Positions 6,670 to 15,110 are shown, counted from the stretch's first letter. The stretch: 64,000 nt of DNA from Shewanella sp. MBTL60-007 (GCF_019654915.1 NZ_BPET01000021.1:1-64000), one strand, 5' to 3'. The notes: generated by a model not told the origin, from the letters alone. Numbers and translations: made by a program.

Positions 6670-7530
6670 CTATACATTCTCAGCTTTTTTTGCGGCTCTG
6701 AGCCAGCCATATAAGCGGTCAAAACCATTGTTTTCCCATTCAAGTGCTGAACCTAGTTCTGATGAGATTTTAGCTACTGTAGGTAGAAGCTGTTTGGTTG
6801 CGTGGCGCGGATTATGAAAACTCCCATCTAAGTATAATTCAACTGCTTTTGTTCGAACTTGCCGATTGATTCTATGCTTAGAATCATTACCATTCTTTCC
6901 TGCTTGTTTTACTGAGTCTTTTTTCGTTATCTCAGCAGCTAAATGGAGGGTTAACCAATAATACAGCTCATTACCCTGAAGGAACTCATTTGATACAAAC
7001 TCTTCAAGTAAAGTTTGAGCTGGCTTTGTTAACCCCGCCATATGGCAAGCTATTGAGGATTGAATTATGTCAGCTTGTTTGGGTTCAAGTAGGTCAAACA
7101 CACTGCTGACTAGATCTAACCCTTCATGCCCTTCAAAAGCTTCGTGAAGACTATTTGCAGATGCAAATTTTTTTATGACCTCTAGATCCTCTTCCTCTTC
7201 GACCACTGGTAGTGTGTCTGCAAAATGAAGGTTTTGTTTTAATACTGACTTACTTAAGTTTTCGATTTTTAAAAATATATCGTCGATGTTTGAAAGTGAC
7301 TCTATAAGTTCTTCCACATCTCTATCTTCGAAGTCACAACCTGATAGGTGCGGAACGAATTCTTGAATGATTAAATCTATCCAATTAAAACATTTTACAG
7401 TATGTATAAATTGAGCAAATAGAAGAAGGTTAGGATTTTTATCACTTTGTGGAGTTGTAAAATATTGCTTCCCATTTTCGGCAGTTTTAATGGGTAAGGG
7501 AAAGATTAAGGTGCTTTCTTGTTCATCCAT
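6670..7530 (-). CDS. Hypothetical protein of unknown family, 286 aa
   Basis: A soluble, acidic, mostly helical protein with an ATG at 7530. Residues 110-125 hold a run of glutamates (VVEEEEDLEVIKKF). The C-terminal 75 residues are basic and better ordered (KHRINRQVRTKAVELYLDG, later NGFDRLYGWLRAAKKAENV), which could be a DNA- or RNA-binding end. I do not recognise the family. It is the gene nearest the tRNA-Arg, where an integrase often sits, but it lacks the R-H-R-Y motifs of tyrosine integrases and any serine-recombinase motif. It is probably island cargo or an accessory gene. Confidence 0.65.
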   Translation of the reverse strand: MDEQESTLIFPLPIKTAENGKQYFTTPQSDKNPNLLLFAQFIHTVKCFNWIDLIIQEFVPHLSGCDFEDRDVEELIESLSNIDDIFLKIENLSKSVLKQNLHFADTLPVVEEEEDLEVIKKFASANSLHEAFEGHEGLDLVSSVFDLLEPKQADIIQSSIACHMAGLTKPAQTLLEEFVSNEFLQGNELYYWLTLHLAAEITKKDSVKQAGKNGNDSKHRINRQVRTKAVELYLDGSFHNPRHATKQLLPTVAKISSELGSALEWENNGFDRLYGWLRAAKKAENV

Positions 7531-7678
7531 GATGCGTGACTTCCATGTTATCTCGTATAGAGAAAACTATTAGAAATGAAGTGGAAAGTCTACAACTGAG
7601 GTTAACGCAGTAAAATGGAGGTTATTCTAAAAGGTTATAAAAAACGGTAGAAAATTAATTTCGAAAAAACCGTGTTCC

Positions 7679-7701
7679 TATGGCGGCACATAGGCGGCAC
7701 A
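7679..7701. repeat. Tandem direct repeat TGGCGGCACA/AGGCGGCACA
   Basis: Two adjacent copies of a (T/A)GGCGGCACA word lie 53 bp from the tRNA 3' end, on the island side. Short direct repeats at this distance from a tRNA attachment site can be integrase arm sites, but the integrase is not in the window, so this is a suggestion only. Confidence 0.4.
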
Positions 7702-7753
7702 GAAACTGACTAAATTTATAAGTGGCTGATAAGTTTGGGTAAAAAGGCTTATC

Positions 7754-7829
7754 TGGTCTCCCCACAGGGACTCGAACCCCGATCGATCGCTTAGGAGGCG
7801 ACTGCTCTATCCTGTTGAGCTATAGGGAG
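7754..7829 (-). tRNA. tRNA-Arg (CCU anticodon)
   Basis: A 76-nt cloverleaf is visible on the minus strand. Acceptor CTCCCTA pairs with TGGGGAG, followed by discriminator A and an encoded CCA. The anticodon stem GTCGC/GCGAT encloses loop CTCCTAA, giving anticodon CCU (reads AGG). The T arm is CGGGG-TTCGAGT-CCCTG. The 3' end faces the accessory island, the usual geometry for integration into a tRNA 3' end. Confidence 0.95.
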
Positions 7830-7838
7830 ACGTCAGTG

Positions 7839-7844
7839 ATTATA
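7839..7844 (-). promoter_or_regulatory. -10 box of the tRNA-Arg promoter
   Basis: On the minus strand TATAAT lies ten bases before the tRNA 5' end. No clear -35 consensus is present at 16-18 bp, as is common for tRNA promoters. There is no other gene between this box and the tRNA. Confidence 0.55.
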
Positions 7845-7931
7845 CTGGTTTTCATCTCGATGAAAAGGGGGGATGAAAAGTCTTTAAATTTAGTTGTTTA
7901 TTAAATGCACGTAATTAGGGTATTTTAGCAA

Positions 7932-7956
7932 GAATGGCTACTAGTTGTAGCCATTC
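7932..7956 (-). terminator. Hairpin downstream of flgT, probable terminator
   Basis: GAATGGCTAC and GTAGCCATTC form a perfect 10-bp stem with a 5-base loop, 60 bp past the flgT stop. The T-run on the minus strand is weak, so termination efficiency is uncertain. The rest of 7831-8017 holds no further feature that I can see. Confidence 0.5.
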
Positions 7957-8017
7957 GCCCACTTAAAATCGAGTCGCTTAGTTGGCGAAGTTGCTCAAGA
8001 GAATGTTTAGCGCTTCA

Positions 8018-9187
8018 CTATAGTTTTATCGCCAGATCATTTATCTGAATATTGAGCGATGCGGCGATGCCATCTAATACTGCTGTCGCGCTCTCTTCTG
8101 TCACTTGGTCTATGGTGATAGTTGCTTTGCTTTTTCCTGCTACGGCGCGCATATTGTCGAGTCTGTCAGGTATATTTTGTTGTAAAACTAGCTGCAGGGT
8201 GTCTCCAACTCGAATACCGTGACGTCTACCTAGGTTGATAATGATCCTATCGACTTGCCTAGAAACGACTTGCCCGAGCAAAGGGCGGCAGTTTAGTGTG
8301 TTATCAATATCGTGACTAACCTCGGCTAACACAAGATCGATGGCTTGGCCGTACTCAGAACGCCAAAAGGCCTCACTATTGGAGTTGACCGTTTGCTGGC
8401 GCTTAAACTCCCATTCGGCGGCTTGGCTATACTGCTGGCTCCAAACTTTCTCTCCGCTTATACCATGGAATAAAGACACACGAATTTGAAAGGTACGCAT
8501 GGGATCGTTGTCCCAAAGACCTAAGGTGCTGGTGAAAGGCTCTGTGGATATATCGATGATTTCCGGCAGAAGAATATACTGGCTGTCGGTTATCTCGCTT
8601 AACCAGCTAGGCAAACGATAGCCGCGAATATCAACTAGGGCTTGGTCTATGTCTAAACGTTCATTTGCATGAGTTTGAGCAAAGCTGCTACTGGAGTTTT
8701 GTTCCAGCACACGGGCGAGTCGCTCAGATAGGTTTTGTTCAAACAGCCCTATATTGCCATACCTTAGCTGGGTTCTATCTTTAATCAATGCCTGAGGGAC
8801 TAAAATTGCCGCTTTAAGCTGGCTTCCCTGACAAGTATCGTTAAGTGGCTCAATGATATCGATACGCACATTAACTGTGATCTGACCATTTTCGATGCGC
8901 TCGCTAATAAGCTCAATATTCTGGCTTTGTAGCTCCTGTTCCATAGTAAAAGAGTCATCGACGAGCTGACCATTTTTTACTGTCTGCTGACTGCTAAACC
9001 TAGCACCAGACTGCAAGGTCGCATAGCTAACAGCTTGATGAATGGCATTTTCTCTAGCTTGTGTGACATTGTTATCTGTGATTTTTGCCTGGCCGCTAGC
9101 GATGATCCACTTGGCCTGTACCGGTAAAGTCAGTACAGATGACATTAAGCACATGAGTGCAGTTGTAAAATATTGCGCTGGTTTCAT
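8018..9187 (-). CDS. flgT: Flagellar assembly protein FlgT (H-ring)
   Basis: A 389-residue protein. The start at ATG 9187 is chosen because it has GGAAAGGTG upstream and opens directly into a signal peptide (MKPAQYFTTALMCLMSSV, cleavage near VQA-KW); an in-frame ATG 90 bp upstream is less likely. The body carries the FlgT pattern: N-terminal ARENAIHQAVSYATLQSGA region, middle domain, and a C-terminal SH3-like part (GRRHGIRVGDTLQLVL). FlgT builds the outer H-ring around the LP ring of polar sheathed-type motors and helps recruit stator-ring proteins. It is transcribed leftward, away from flgOP, from a sigma-54-type site at 9271-9290. Confidence 0.93.
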   Translation of the reverse strand: MKPAQYFTTALMCLMSSVLTLPVQAKWIIASGQAKITDNNVTQARENAIHQAVSYATLQSGARFSSQQTVKNGQLVDDSFTMEQELQSQNIELISERIENGQITVNVRIDIIEPLNDTCQGSQLKAAILVPQALIKDRTQLRYGNIGLFEQNLSERLARVLEQNSSSSFAQTHANERLDIDQALVDIRGYRLPSWLSEITDSQYILLPEIIDISTEPFTSTLGLWDNDPMRTFQIRVSLFHGISGEKVWSQQYSQAAEWEFKRQQTVNSNSEAFWRSEYGQAIDLVLAEVSHDIDNTLNCRPLLGQVVSRQVDRIIINLGRRHGIRVGDTLQLVLQQNIPDRLDNMRAVAGKSKATITIDQVTEESATAVLDGIAASLNIQINDLAIKL

Positions 9188-9270
9188 CGCACCTTTCCAG
9201 TTTTGAGAAATTAATAGCCTATGGCTTTGTATGCCGGATATCTGACGTACTTGAATGCCTAGCATAGTGT

Positions 9271-9290
9271 TAAGCAATTAACGTGCCTTT
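9271..9290 (-). promoter_or_regulatory. Sigma-54 promoter for flgT
   Basis: The minus strand reads AGGCACG-TTAA-TTGCTTA with GG-N10-GC spacing, close to the TGGCACG-N4-TTGCW consensus. It lies about 85 bp upstream of the flgT start. Confidence 0.75.
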
Positions 9291-9328
9291 CCTAGGGACG
9301 GTGGGAGCTTTATTAGGATGAAAAACGG

Positions 9329-9355
9329 TAAAGTTTCTAGCTTATTTGCCGATAG
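9329..9355 (+). promoter_or_regulatory. Sigma-28 (FliA) promoter for flgOP
   Basis: TAAAGTTT, an 11-bp spacer, then GCCGATAG: an almost perfect match to the FliA consensus (TAAAGTTT-N11-GCCGATAA). It is placed 87 bp ahead of flgO and diverges from the flgT sigma-54 site. Confidence 0.88.
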
Positions 9356-9441
9356 AGGTTAATAGCACTAAATTCGTGGTAACAACATTGGGTGTGGTTT
9401 AGAAGACGTATGGCCATATTCGTCCAATCGGAATTTAAGAA

Positions 9442-10065
9442 ATGTATAAGCTAATTACTTTATTGCCTGTTTTGTTCGCTTTAGGCTGTGCGAGTACAAA
9501 TAATCAGGTCGAGCCGCAGATGATGAACGGCCATGGTTTGCCTCATACTGAGGCGGTTAATCACCTGTCACAGCAGATGACCAATGAATTAATACGCCAA
9601 AATGATAGTCTGCGTCCAGACCAGCCGCTGCTGGTGGCAACACCTGTGCTGTTGTCGGATATGAAGACCACGAATGCATTGGGGCTTCAGTTTCAGCAAG
9701 GCTTGATTGCCAGCTTGCATGATCATCAATTTAACCTAGTTGATATTAATGTCAGCGATGCGCTTAAGGTGACGCCAGATGGTGAGTTTATTTTGACCCG
9801 AGACTGGCAACAACTCCCCACTGACATATCCGTTGAGAATGTTGTGGTGTCGACCATGAGCTTTTCGACCCAAGGCGTAGCAATCAATAGCCGTATCGTC
9901 AATGTCACTAATAACCGTGTAGTGTCGGCGGCTCAGGGCTTTGTTAATGCGAGTGCAATGCCTGATTACGTTCGTCCATCGGAGAAGGTCGTATCAGAAA
10001 ATGGCTTACTCTATCGAGATGCCCAGGCTGGCCAATATAGAGTCAAAATTGTAGGAGATAAATAG
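9442..10065 (+). CDS. flgO: Outer-membrane lipoprotein FlgO
   Basis: A 207-residue protein with a lipoprotein signal (lipobox ALGC, Cys at about residue 16). The body has the FlgO pattern: an N-terminal region with LPHTEAVNHLSQQMTNEL and a central TPVLLSDMKTTNALGLQFQQG block. FlgO is an outer-membrane protein needed for normal polar-flagellum assembly and motility in Vibrio, acting with FlgP and FlgT at the basal body. Its stop is directly followed by the flgP start (no gap), and a sigma-28 promoter precedes it. Confidence 0.9.
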   Translation: MYKLITLLPVLFALGCASTNNQVEPQMMNGHGLPHTEAVNHLSQQMTNELIRQNDSLRPDQPLLVATPVLLSDMKTTNALGLQFQQGLIASLHDHQFNLVDINVSDALKVTPDGEFILTRDWQQLPTDISVENVVVSTMSFSTQGVAINSRIVNVTNNRVVSAAQGFVNASAMPDYVRPSEKVVSENGLLYRDAQAGQYRVKIVGDK

Positions 10066-10512
10066 ATGAAAGCCGTTATCTTATGTGCAGCATTGCTGCT
10101 GTCTGCTTGCTCTGCACAAGACAGGTATGTGCAGTATGAAGCCGAAGCGCCGAGCACTTTTCCTAAGTTGACCGCCATTGGTTACGCGCCCCTCGATACT
10201 CAGCCCGCGACAGAGCAGTCGCAGCGGGTGTTAATGGCTATGCAGGCATCAAAGATTGCTGCCTATCGTGAGCTTGCCGAGCAGGTTTATGGTCAGCAGT
10301 TGAGTGCGAATAGCCAGGTAAGAGATTGGATGTTATCGGGTGATGAAATTCAAGCGTCGGTTTCAGGGGTGATACGTGGCGCTAAAGTGGTGAAGAGTTA
10401 CCCCGCAGGCGAGCATTATGTAACTGAGCTTGAGTTAGACTTCGAGCAAGTCTGGGCGCTGTATCAGCAACAACATCGCTCGCTACGAGTCAAAGAGATC
10501 ACGTATTTTTAA
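10066..10512 (+). CDS. flgP: Flagellar lipoprotein FlgP
   Basis: A 148-residue lipoprotein with lipobox LSAC (Cys about residue 15). The body matches the FlgP/LPP20 family: AIGYAPLDTQPATEQSQR, then AMQASKIAAYRELAEQVYGQ, then a short C-terminal beta region. FlgP is an outer-membrane disc or basal-body protein in polar flagellates. It starts on the base after the flgO stop with AGGAGAT upstream, so it is cotranscribed and coupled. An array of about 170-bp repeats begins about 50 bp past its stop. Confidence 0.9.
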   Translation: MKAVILCAALLLSACSAQDRYVQYEAEAPSTFPKLTAIGYAPLDTQPATEQSQRVLMAMQASKIAAYRELAEQVYGQQLSANSQVRDWMLSGDEIQASVSGVIRGAKVVKSYPAGEHYVTELELDFEQVWALYQQQHRSLRVKEITYF

Positions 10513-10560
10513 GGCTAAGAAGGGCGCTTCGCTTTTAGGACGTTCGCAGGCTCACTTCGA

Positions 10561-11203
10561 GGGCGCTGCGCTTCTAGGAAAAGCACAAGCAAAGATAAAG
10601 ACGAACGCTTCGCTCACTGAGTACGGAACGTTCGCAGGCTCACTCACAGAACGCTGTGCTAACGGTTAAAGGCCGGAGAAGCTAAGACGGGTTAAAAGCC
10701 GGTAAAGCGAAGAAGAATCTAGGGCGCTGCGCTTCTAGGAAAAGCACAAGCAAAGATAAAGACGAACGCTTCGCTCACTGAGTACGGAACGTTCGCAGGC
10801 TCACTCACAGAACGCTGCGCTAATGGTTAAAGGCCGGAAAAGCTAAGACGGGTTAAAAGCAGGAAAAGTCGGTAAAGCGAAGAAGAATCTAGGGCGCTTC
10901 GCTTCTAGGAAAAGCACAAGCAAAGATAAAGACGAACGCTTCGCTTACTGAGTACGGAACGTTCGCAGACTCACTCACAGAACGCTGCGCTAACGGTTAA
11001 AGGCCGGAGAAGCTAAGACGGGTTAGAAGCAGGAAAAGCCGGTAAAGCGAAGAAGAATCTAGGGCGCTGCGCTTCTAGGAAAAGCACAAGCAAAGATAAA
11101 GACGAACGCTTCGCTCACTGAGTACGGAACGTTCGCAGGCTCACTCACAGAACGCTGCGCTAACGGTTAAAGGCTGAAAGAGCTTAACGGCTGGGAAAGA
11201 AGG
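10561..11203. repeat. Tandem array, four units of 161-170 bp
   Basis: Units starting with GGGCGCTGCGCTTCTAGG (GGGCGCTTCG in the third) begin at 10561, 10722, 10892 and 11062. The second is 170 bp with a GCAGGAAAAG insertion relative to the first. Each contains the mini-hairpin words GAACGCTTCGCT and CGTTCGCAGGCTCAC and the phrase GCTAAGACGGGTTA. It lies between convergent flgP and flgN, no long coding frame runs through it, and it is made of the same family seen at 18.4, 28.1, 35.0 and 38.5 kb. Confidence 0.9.
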
Positions 11204-11243
11204 AAGCAAAGAATTGGACGCTATGGTGCTTTGTTCTTTGCTT
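11204..11243. terminator. Hairpin between convergent flgP and flgN
   Basis: AAGCAAAGAA and TTCTTTGCTT form a perfect 10-bp stem with a 20-base loop. There is no long T-run, so it is only a possible terminator. The bases after it (to 11299) hold more words of the repeat family (CCGAAGG, TAGCGAAGCGTCC). Confidence 0.45.
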
Positions 11244-11299
11244 ATCCTAGCAGGCCGAAGGCCGTCCTCGTAGCGAAGCGTCCTAGAACCTTCTCTGCT

Positions 11300-11725
11300 T
11301 TAAGCTTTTAAATTATTACCTAGAGTGGAGATGCTTGAGGTTTTACCTTTACCGTCATAGGTAAGACTGGAGGCGTTGCGGCTAACCTGAAGTGCCTGCG
11401 AAAATCGGTTTAAGCTGGCTAAACTTAATTCGATTAATGACTCATTCTCTGCGTTGAGCTGCTGGCACTCGGCTAATAGCTGCTTGGTATTAGCAACTAG
11501 CTGCGATAGTTCGGGATCCGATTTTAATAAGGCTAGATCTGGCTGCTGGGCAATTATCTCATCATTTTGTTTAAGGTTTGCCAGTAGATTTGCCTTAGTA
11601 CTCGCTAGCGATAATAAGGTATCGGCCTGCTGCGCATGTAAGGCTTGTTTCTCTTGGCTAATTAATTCTTTTAGTTCACACAACACTTGGTGTTGAGCGC
11701 TAAGCAGTTGAGATAAATTTGTCAT
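11300..11725 (-). CDS. flgN: Flagellar export chaperone FlgN
   Basis: A 141-residue, almost wholly helical protein. ATG 11725 is chosen (AGG six bases upstream); a TTG 24 bp upstream is in frame. The pattern LLSAQHQVLCELKELISQEK then LLANLKQNDEIIA is that of FlgN, the cytosolic chaperone that holds the hook-filament junction proteins FlgK and FlgL for export. It is third in the leftward flgA-flgM-flgN unit, 96 bp past flgM. The sequence identity to enteric FlgN is low, as usual for this family, so position supports the call. Confidence 0.85.
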   Translation of the reverse strand: MTNLSQLLSAQHQVLCELKELISQEKQALHAQQADTLLSLASTKANLLANLKQNDEIIAQQPDLALLKSDPELSQLVANTKQLLAECQQLNAENESLIELSLASLNRFSQALQVSRNASSLTYDGKGKTSSISTLGNNLKA

Positions 11726-11821
11726 AATAGCCTGTTTTTTCCCACTCAATTGAGTTCGTTATTATTCGCAATGCTAAGCTCTAATACCGTTACTCAGGAA
11801 GTGACAACGGGCAATAGAGGC

Positions 11822-12139
11822 TTAATTTAGGTCTTTTAATTCATTTTCAAAGCTAGCGATGTTAGTAGCAAGCTTTTCAGGATCGATTTTGTATCGACCT
11901 TCAGCAATCGCCGCTTTAATTTCATCGACTTTCTTCTGATCAATTTCAGGCATGTCGGCCATCTTTGTCTGTACATTTTGAATTTGTTGAGCCTGCGCGG
12001 TAATGGACACCGAGTCACTTTTTTGTGGCGTTGGTGCAACTGCGGCAGCTGCTGTTTGTGCAGGCGCACCTTTTAGGTTACTACCTGTGCCGACACGCGT
12101 ATTGGCGTGAGGGGTTACTTGTTTAATATCAATAGCCAT
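11822..12139 (-). CDS. flgM: Anti-sigma-28 factor FlgM
   Basis: A 105-residue protein read from ATG 12139 (a TTG four codons upstream is in frame). The first half is polar and disordered (MAIDIKQVTPHANTRVG); the second holds the FliA-binding helices (KKVDEIKAAIAEGRYKIDPE, then KLATNIASFENELK). FlgM holds FliA inactive until the hook is complete and it is exported. It has its own sigma-28 site just upstream, giving the usual negative-feedback loop, and may also be read from the flgA promoter. Confidence 0.92.
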   Translation of the reverse strand: MAIDIKQVTPHANTRVGTGSNLKGAPAQTAAAAVAPTPQKSDSVSITAQAQQIQNVQTKMADMPEIDQKKVDEIKAAIAEGRYKIDPEKLATNIASFENELKDLN

Positions 12140-12180
12140 TTTGAGATCCAACAGTTAATAAAGAGAGTTTCTTACACATG

Positions 12181-12207
12181 CTATCGGCAGCATGACTCAT
12201 TACTTTA
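12181..12207 (-). promoter_or_regulatory. Sigma-28 (FliA) promoter for flgMN
   Basis: The minus strand reads TAAAGTAA, an 11-bp spacer, then GCCGATAG, a strong FliA-type match, 42 bp ahead of the flgM start. Confidence 0.85.
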
Positions 12208-12238
12208 GGACTTTTTAAGTTTTTACTTTCTTATATTG

Positions 12239-13012
12239 TTACATTCTTACTTCGACTTGGCCAACGCCAGTGACGCGTGCATCAAGTTTTTTGTGAGAAT
12301 GACTGTTTTTGATCCGAATTTTATCGCCAACATTACCATCCTGTAGTGCCTCTCCCACAGTCTTTATCTCAAAGTTTTCTGAACGGGCAAATATCGACAC
12401 ACTGTCACCTTTACAGACGATGCACAACTGGTTAGCAAAGATGGGCTGACCGGGAGCAACGCGGCGTTTCAGCCTTGCACCAATCACTTGAGATAACTCT
12501 TCAAACTGATGACCTCGAATACTGGTTTGCTCGATATATTCGATTTCAATATCGTTCGGAGAGAGTAGGTCACCTGGCCCCATGGTAGATTTTGCAACGA
12601 CGATGGGGTAGAGGATGTCGACTCGCACAGAGAGAAAAATTTGCCATGGGTAGCTTAAGTCGGGGCTATTGCAGCTAATTTTTACGGTGTTATTACGTCG
12701 AATGGCACGGTCACTGGCTATTTCGGCCTTAATTGGCTGGTAGCAGTTAGGTAGGTTGACCCGAGTATCTAAGCTCTGGGGCGTAATATTAATCCGTGCT
12801 TTTTCAGGTGCTTCAACTTTTTGTTCAACAGCCGCTATAGCTAATCGAGATATGGTCGATATAGAAGGAATACTGGCAGATTCTGTAGCAAGTGCTAGAG
12901 TTGGCATCAGAAGTGTGATGAAAAGCGAGCCAAAAAAGATTTTCATAATGAATGCAGTAGCTTGATTCGTTAGAATGTGCTGATATTTTGTAATTTTTTG
13001 GACCGCAGTCAT
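12239..13012 (-). CDS. flgA: P-ring assembly chaperone FlgA
   Basis: A 257-residue protein. The ATG at 13012 has AAGGA five bases upstream and is kept; an inner ATG at 12946 would start right at the signal peptide (MKIFFGSLFITLLMPTLALA) and is also possible. The mature part has the FlgA SAF-like region: STMGPGDLLSPNDIEIEYIE, then GARLKRRVAPGQPIFANQL, with paired cysteines (CIVC). FlgA works in the periplasm to help FlgI form the P ring. It diverges from cheV and has a sigma-54-type site about 75-90 bp upstream. Confidence 0.92.
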   Translation of the reverse strand: MTAVQKITKYQHILTNQATAFIMKIFFGSLFITLLMPTLALATESASIPSISTISRLAIAAVEQKVEAPEKARINITPQSLDTRVNLPNCYQPIKAEIASDRAIRRNNTVKISCNSPDLSYPWQIFLSVRVDILYPIVVAKSTMGPGDLLSPNDIEIEYIEQTSIRGHQFEELSQVIGARLKRRVAPGQPIFANQLCIVCKGDSVSIFARSENFEIKTVGEALQDGNVGDKIRIKNSHSHKKLDARVTGVGQVEVRM

Positions 13013-13084
13013 CTCTATCCTTTTACGTCGGTGAGCGTCATTAGTTTGACTGATATTGTGTCGCTAAACTCAGATAGGTTTAGC

Positions 13085-13102
13085 AAAGCAAGTTGTATGC
13101 CT
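13085..13102 (-). promoter_or_regulatory. Sigma-54 promoter for flgA(MN)
   Basis: The minus strand reads AGGCATA-CAAC-TTGCTTT with GG-N10-GC spacing, in the gap between divergent flgA and cheV. No matching site was found for cheV. Confidence 0.65.
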
Positions 13103-13215
13103 AAAATAGTATGTAGTGTGAAATAAAGCGATAGTGGCTAGTGTTTATTTGCACGGATCTCTTAAATTAAATCAGATATAAGCCTATGAGTAAGTAGGCA
13201 CAGGGCAAAAATTAT

Positions 13216-14136
13216 ATGTCGAATATTCTTGAATCAGTAAACAAACGGACTCAGTTGGTGGGCCAAAATCGACTTGAGTTGTTGTTATTCAAATTAAATG
13301 GACGTCAACGATTCGGAATTAACGTGTTTAAAGTGAAGGAGGTTTTACAGTGTCCTCCTTTAACTAGCCTGCCTAAGTTAAACTCTAAAGTGCGTGGTGT
13401 CGCTCATGTGCGTGGCATGACTATTTCAGTGATTGATTTGAGCGCAGCGACAGGTGGTCGTCCGATTGAAGACATCAGCAACTGTTTCATTATCATTTCT
13501 GAGTATAACCGTAGCGTACAAGGCTTTTTAGTGAGCTCAGTTGAACGTATCATCAACATGAATTGGGAAGCGATTATGCCGCCCCCTAAAGGCGCAGGAA
13601 AGTTCTCTTATTTAACTGCGGTGACAGAGATAGAAAACGAATTAGTTGAAATCCTTGATGTCGAAAAAATTCTTGATGAGATCTCTCCGGTTAATACCAA
13701 TATCAGCCAAGAACTCAATGACGCGTTAACTATCGATAGAGAGCAGCATTATCATATCATGGTGATCGATGACTCATCGGTTGCCCGTAAACAGATTATT
13801 CGGGCGCTTACGTCACTTGATCTGCAGATTGATACCGCTAAAGATGGTAAAGAGGCGCTTGAAAAGCTGAGAACCATCTCTGCTGACATTGAAGATGTCT
13901 CCACTGAGATCCCATTAATTATTTCCGACATCGAAATGCCTGAGATGGATGGTTATACATTAACTGCAGAGATCCGTGATGACCCTAAGCTTAAGAATAT
14001 TAAAGTGGTACTGCACACGTCCTTAAGTGGGGTGTTTAACCAGGCAATGGTCGAAAAAGTCGGTGCCAATGACTTTATCGCAAAATTTAATCCTGATGAA
14101 TTAGCGGCAGCGGTAAATAAACACCTAAGCCTTTAA
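13216..14136 (+). CDS. cheV: Chemotaxis coupling protein CheV (CheW-REC)
   Basis: A 306-residue protein. An N-terminal CheW-like domain (about 15-160; LLFKLNGRQRFGINVFKVKE, then GVAHVRGMTISVIDL) is followed by a receiver domain with the acidic cluster VIDDSSVARK and the phosphoacceptor Asp in LIISDIEMPEMDGY (about residue 240). CheV couples receptors to CheA and its REC domain tunes adaptation. It sits between flgA (divergent) and cheR, as in Shewanella and Vibrio. Confidence 0.95.
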   Translation: MSNILESVNKRTQLVGQNRLELLLFKLNGRQRFGINVFKVKEVLQCPPLTSLPKLNSKVRGVAHVRGMTISVIDLSAATGGRPIEDISNCFIIISEYNRSVQGFLVSSVERIINMNWEAIMPPPKGAGKFSYLTAVTEIENELVEILDVEKILDEISPVNTNISQELNDALTIDREQHYHIMVIDDSSVARKQIIRALTSLDLQIDTAKDGKEALEKLRTISADIEDVSTEIPLIISDIEMPEMDGYTLTAEIRDDPKLKNIKVVLHTSLSGVFNQAMVEKVGANDFIAKFNPDELAAAVNKHLSL

Positions 14137-14276
14137 TCTGCAGTGTTGAGTCGGAACACAAACATCTCTTGCTTGTGTTTGCGTTGATGCTAAGGTATAA
14201 CGCTGCGTTCGCTTTTTGGCTGTGGTTAACACCTTTGAGCCTGTGCGGTTTGTTTTATTGATATTAGGATAATAGA

Positions 14277-15110
14277 GTGACGAATAAATCTCTTGCTGAG
14301 ACTGAGTACAAGCAATTTAGATTATTCTTAGAACAGCACAGTGGTATTGTGCTGGGAGAAAATAAGCAGTATTTGGTGCGAAGCCGATTAGCGCCTCTAA
14401 TGGGCAAGTACAACTTGCCTTCCTTATCTGAAGTCGTAAAACAATCGATGAAACCTACTGAGCGCCAGTTGCGTACAGAGGTTATCGATGCCATGACCAC
14501 CAATGAAACCCTATGGTTTCGTGACCGTTATCCTTTCGAGTTATTGTCTAACAGCATTTTGCCGTCTTTTGGGCGCTTAGGGCGTCCGGTAAAGATATGG
14601 TCTGCGGCTTGTTCATCAGGCCAAGAGCCATATTCTCTAGCCATGAGTATCATAGAGCATCAGCAACGTAAACCTGGTGGCCTACCAGGTAATGCCAGTA
14701 TTTTGGCTACGGATCTGTCGCCATCGATGCTCGAACGTTGTAAAAGTGGCGAGTATGATAATCTTGCCCTAGGACGAGGTCTGTCGGATGAGCGTAAGCG
14801 TCAGTTTTTTGATCTTTTGCCCTCGGGTAACATGGTGATTAAAGATAACGTTAAGCGCTTAGTCAATTTTCGAGCGCATAACTTACTTGAGAGTTATAGC
14901 TTACTGGGTAAGTTCGATATCATTTTTTGCCGTAATGTATTGATCTACTTTTCACCTGAGGCAAAGCGGAAAATACTGCGGCAATTTGCTGCCGCATTGA
15001 ATCCTAACGGCATACTGTTTCTTGGTGCATCCGAGTCTATAGCTGGCCTTTCTGATGAATTCGATATGATCCGTTGTAATCCTGGGATCTATTATCAAAA
15101 GCGAGTTTAG
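14277..15110 (+). CDS. cheR: Chemotaxis protein methyltransferase CheR
   Basis: A 277-residue protein starting at GTG 14277. CheR marks are clear: N-terminal helical domain, the TTNETLWFRDRYPF segment, the SAM-binding motif IWSAACSSGQEPYSLAM, and DIIFCRNVLIYFSPEAKR. It methylates glutamates of chemoreceptors using S-adenosylmethionine, opposed by CheB (61293). A strong terminator follows, so cheV-cheR is separated from flgB. Confidence 0.96.
   Translation: MTNKSLAETEYKQFRLFLEQHSGIVLGENKQYLVRSRLAPLMGKYNLPSLSEVVKQSMKPTERQLRTEVIDAMTTNETLWFRDRYPFELLSNSILPSFGRLGRPVKIWSAACSSGQEPYSLAMSIIEHQQRKPGGLPGNASILATDLSPSMLERCKSGEYDNLALGRGLSDERKRQFFDLLPSGNMVIKDNVKRLVNFRAHNLLESYSLLGKFDIIFCRNVLIYFSPEAKRKILRQFAAALNPNGILFLGASESIAGLSDEFDMIRCNPGIYYQKRV

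Noticed and set aside
6670..7530. Integrase of the island
   Set aside because: The position next to the tRNA fits, but no R-H-R-Y tyrosine-recombinase box or serine-recombinase motif is visible.
1..7700. Second copy of the tRNA-Arg 3' end (far attachment site)
   Set aside because: I looked for GGGGTTCGAGTCCC and its complement and found none besides the tRNA itself. The island's other end is probably outside the window.
10513..11300. CRISPR array
   Set aside because: Units are 161-170 bp and contiguous, without unique spacers, and no cas genes are present in the window.
13120..13170. Sigma-54 or sigma-28 site for cheV
   Set aside because: GTGGCTAGTG..TTTGC has 13 rather than 10 bases between GG and GC, and no GCCGAT box is present.
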